A DNA stretch of 37,146 bases, taken from NCBI GenBank assembly GCA_023807065.1, contig JAJJLU010003700.1:1-37146 (forward strand). The letters are read 5' to 3'. Below the pieces are notes generated by a model, which did not search any database, had not been told where the DNA came from, and worked only from the letters and a program-made list of their open reading frames with translations. Origin of the DNA: Isotricha intestinalis (Eukaryota > Ciliophora > Litostomatea > Vestibuliferida > Isotrichidae). Below, piece by piece: positions 36,501 through 37,146 of the stretch. The position numbers and the translations under genes are program-made. Each line of letters begins with the position of its first letter. Within the stretch, counting starts at the first letter, position 1.

Positions 36501-37146
36501 TTATTCCATATAACTTTTCATATAATTATTCATAAATTCAATTTTAATAGGAAAATGATCACTAATAAAACTATTTTTAGATTTACTAAATAATACTTTC
36601 ATCTTTGAAAGTAATTGCTTGATTACACATAAATTGATTGACTTTATCTAAATAAAACAAATAATCATAAGTTTTATTTTGATTACTCAATCCATGATAA
36701 TTACTTTCAAATTTAATTATTTTAAATCCAAATTGAATAATACTTTGAATGACAGGATCATTTTCATCAACATAAAAAGACCCACCTAAAAATACGAAAT
36801 TTTCATCTTTATGATTATCAATAACTTTCTTAATTTGTTGTAAAACAATTTTAATTATATCATTATAATTATTATAGTTATTTTTATCAAAATCAAGATT
36901 AAAAAACAAGCAACTATAATCATCTACTTTTCTCAAAGAAGCCCAAATACAATTTCTGGGAAAATTATTATGAAAATCATTAGAATCAGGAACACCAGGA
37001 GTAGTACTAAGCCAAAAATTACCCCAATCATTTAAAGTATATTTATTTTTATTATAAGCTATTAAATTATGTTGAGTATCTTCAACTTCATCTCTATCAA
37101 CTCCTATAAATTCATATATTGCATCTATTCTATGATGAAGATAATG
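36501..37146 (-). CDS. Endonuclease/exonuclease/phosphatase-fold protein, 5' end outside, with a 16-nt intron
   Basis: The frame is open from the right window edge (the TTG at 36936 is only an internal codon) to a TAG at 36588-36586. Visible hallmarks: HHRIDAIYEFIGVDRD, AYNKNKYTLNDWGNFWLS, TTPGVPDSNDF then FPRNCIWASL (the FWLS-x-TP and TWA motifs of this family), FVFLGGSFY, and YDYLFYLDKV. The family's last motif, SDH, is lost unless the 16-nt intron 36586-36571 is removed. The protein then continues YFISDHFPIKIEF and ends at the TAA 36503-36501. Several catalytic positions have changed: the usual NTHLDH reads FNLDFD, and GDFN reads GSFY. It may therefore be inactive or use an altered mechanism. 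Family members cleave nucleic acids, phosphoinositides or sphingomyelin. Confidence 0.72.
36571..36586 (-). other. Predicted 16-nt GT-AG intron
   Basis: Reads GTAAATCTAAAAATAG on the minus strand. It begins inside the apparent TAG stop, is 1 modulo 3 long, and its removal restores the frame into the conserved ISDHFP motif. Introns of 15-16 nt are known from heterotrich ciliates such as Stentor. Confidence 0.75.

Noticed and set aside
1..37146. Ciliate reassigned code (TAA/TAG as Gln)
   Set aside because: Domain-complete proteins end at TAA, TAG and TGA at the expected places, and Gln is encoded by CAA.
1..37146. tRNA genes, rRNA genes, CRISPR arrays, transposons and telomere repeats
   Set aside because: No GC-richer cloverleaf-like islands, no regular spaced repeats, no transposase or integrase motifs, and no telomeric repeat at either end were seen by eye.

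Overview
The window is nuclear DNA of a flagellated or ciliated eukaryote with a very A+T-rich genome. Intergenic DNA is almost pure A and T, Asn and Lys codons dominate, and Asn runs are encoded by AAT repeats. All three stop codons are used as stops (TGA at 2116-2118, TAG at 10672-10674, TAA elsewhere) and Gln is CAA, so the code is standard. A clear CCDC39 homologue shows that motile cilia or flagella are built. Two genes make sense only with very short GT-AG introns (16 and 33 nt). The standard code, very short introns and compact genes suggest a ciliate lineage that kept the standard code (litostomes, which include rumen ciliates, or heterotrichs). Anaerobic chytrid fungi are the main alternative. 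This placement is inference.

Layout. 1-1115: 3' part of a cysteine-rich, RING-like protein gene. 1116-2115: no intact gene, but gene-like debris. 2116-3720: VHS/GAT trafficking adaptor. 3881-5464: divergent protein disulfide isomerase (PDI). 6087-6821: secreted protein that may have a papain-like fold. 6972-7592: unknown basic protein. 7990-10674: CCDC39. 10832-11101: small two-EF-hand protein. 11485-16104: UBR1-type E3 ubiquitin ligase. 16233-18389: two PI-PLC-like genes head to head. 18541-18780: decayed fragment related to the giant protein downstream. 19120-20700: ARM-repeat, importin-alpha-like protein. 20777-22495: LRR and coiled-coil protein. 23030-29203: very large type II membrane protein of unknown family. 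29494-30951: second divergent PDI. 31045-32658: secreted GH5 endoglycoceramidase-like enzyme. 32824-33372: small proline- and tyrosine-rich protein. 33461-34678: coiled-coil protein. 35218-36318: zinc alcohol dehydrogenase of the cinnamyl-alcohol type. 36501-37146: 5'-truncated endonuclease/exonuclease/phosphatase-fold protein with a 16-nt intron.

The genes do not form one pathway. Two themes recur. One is the cilium: CCDC39 and possibly the LRR protein, which share RPxT-type basic motifs, and perhaps the small protein at 32.8-33.4 kb. The other is the secretory pathway and cell surface: two PDIs, GH5, papain-like candidate, PI-PLC pair, VHS adaptor and giant type II protein. I saw no tRNA, rRNA, CRISPR array or transposase. 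The most notable points are the mini-introns, the paralogue debris at 18.6-18.8 kb, the giant membrane protein and the degenerate active sites in the PDI-like and phosphatase-fold proteins.
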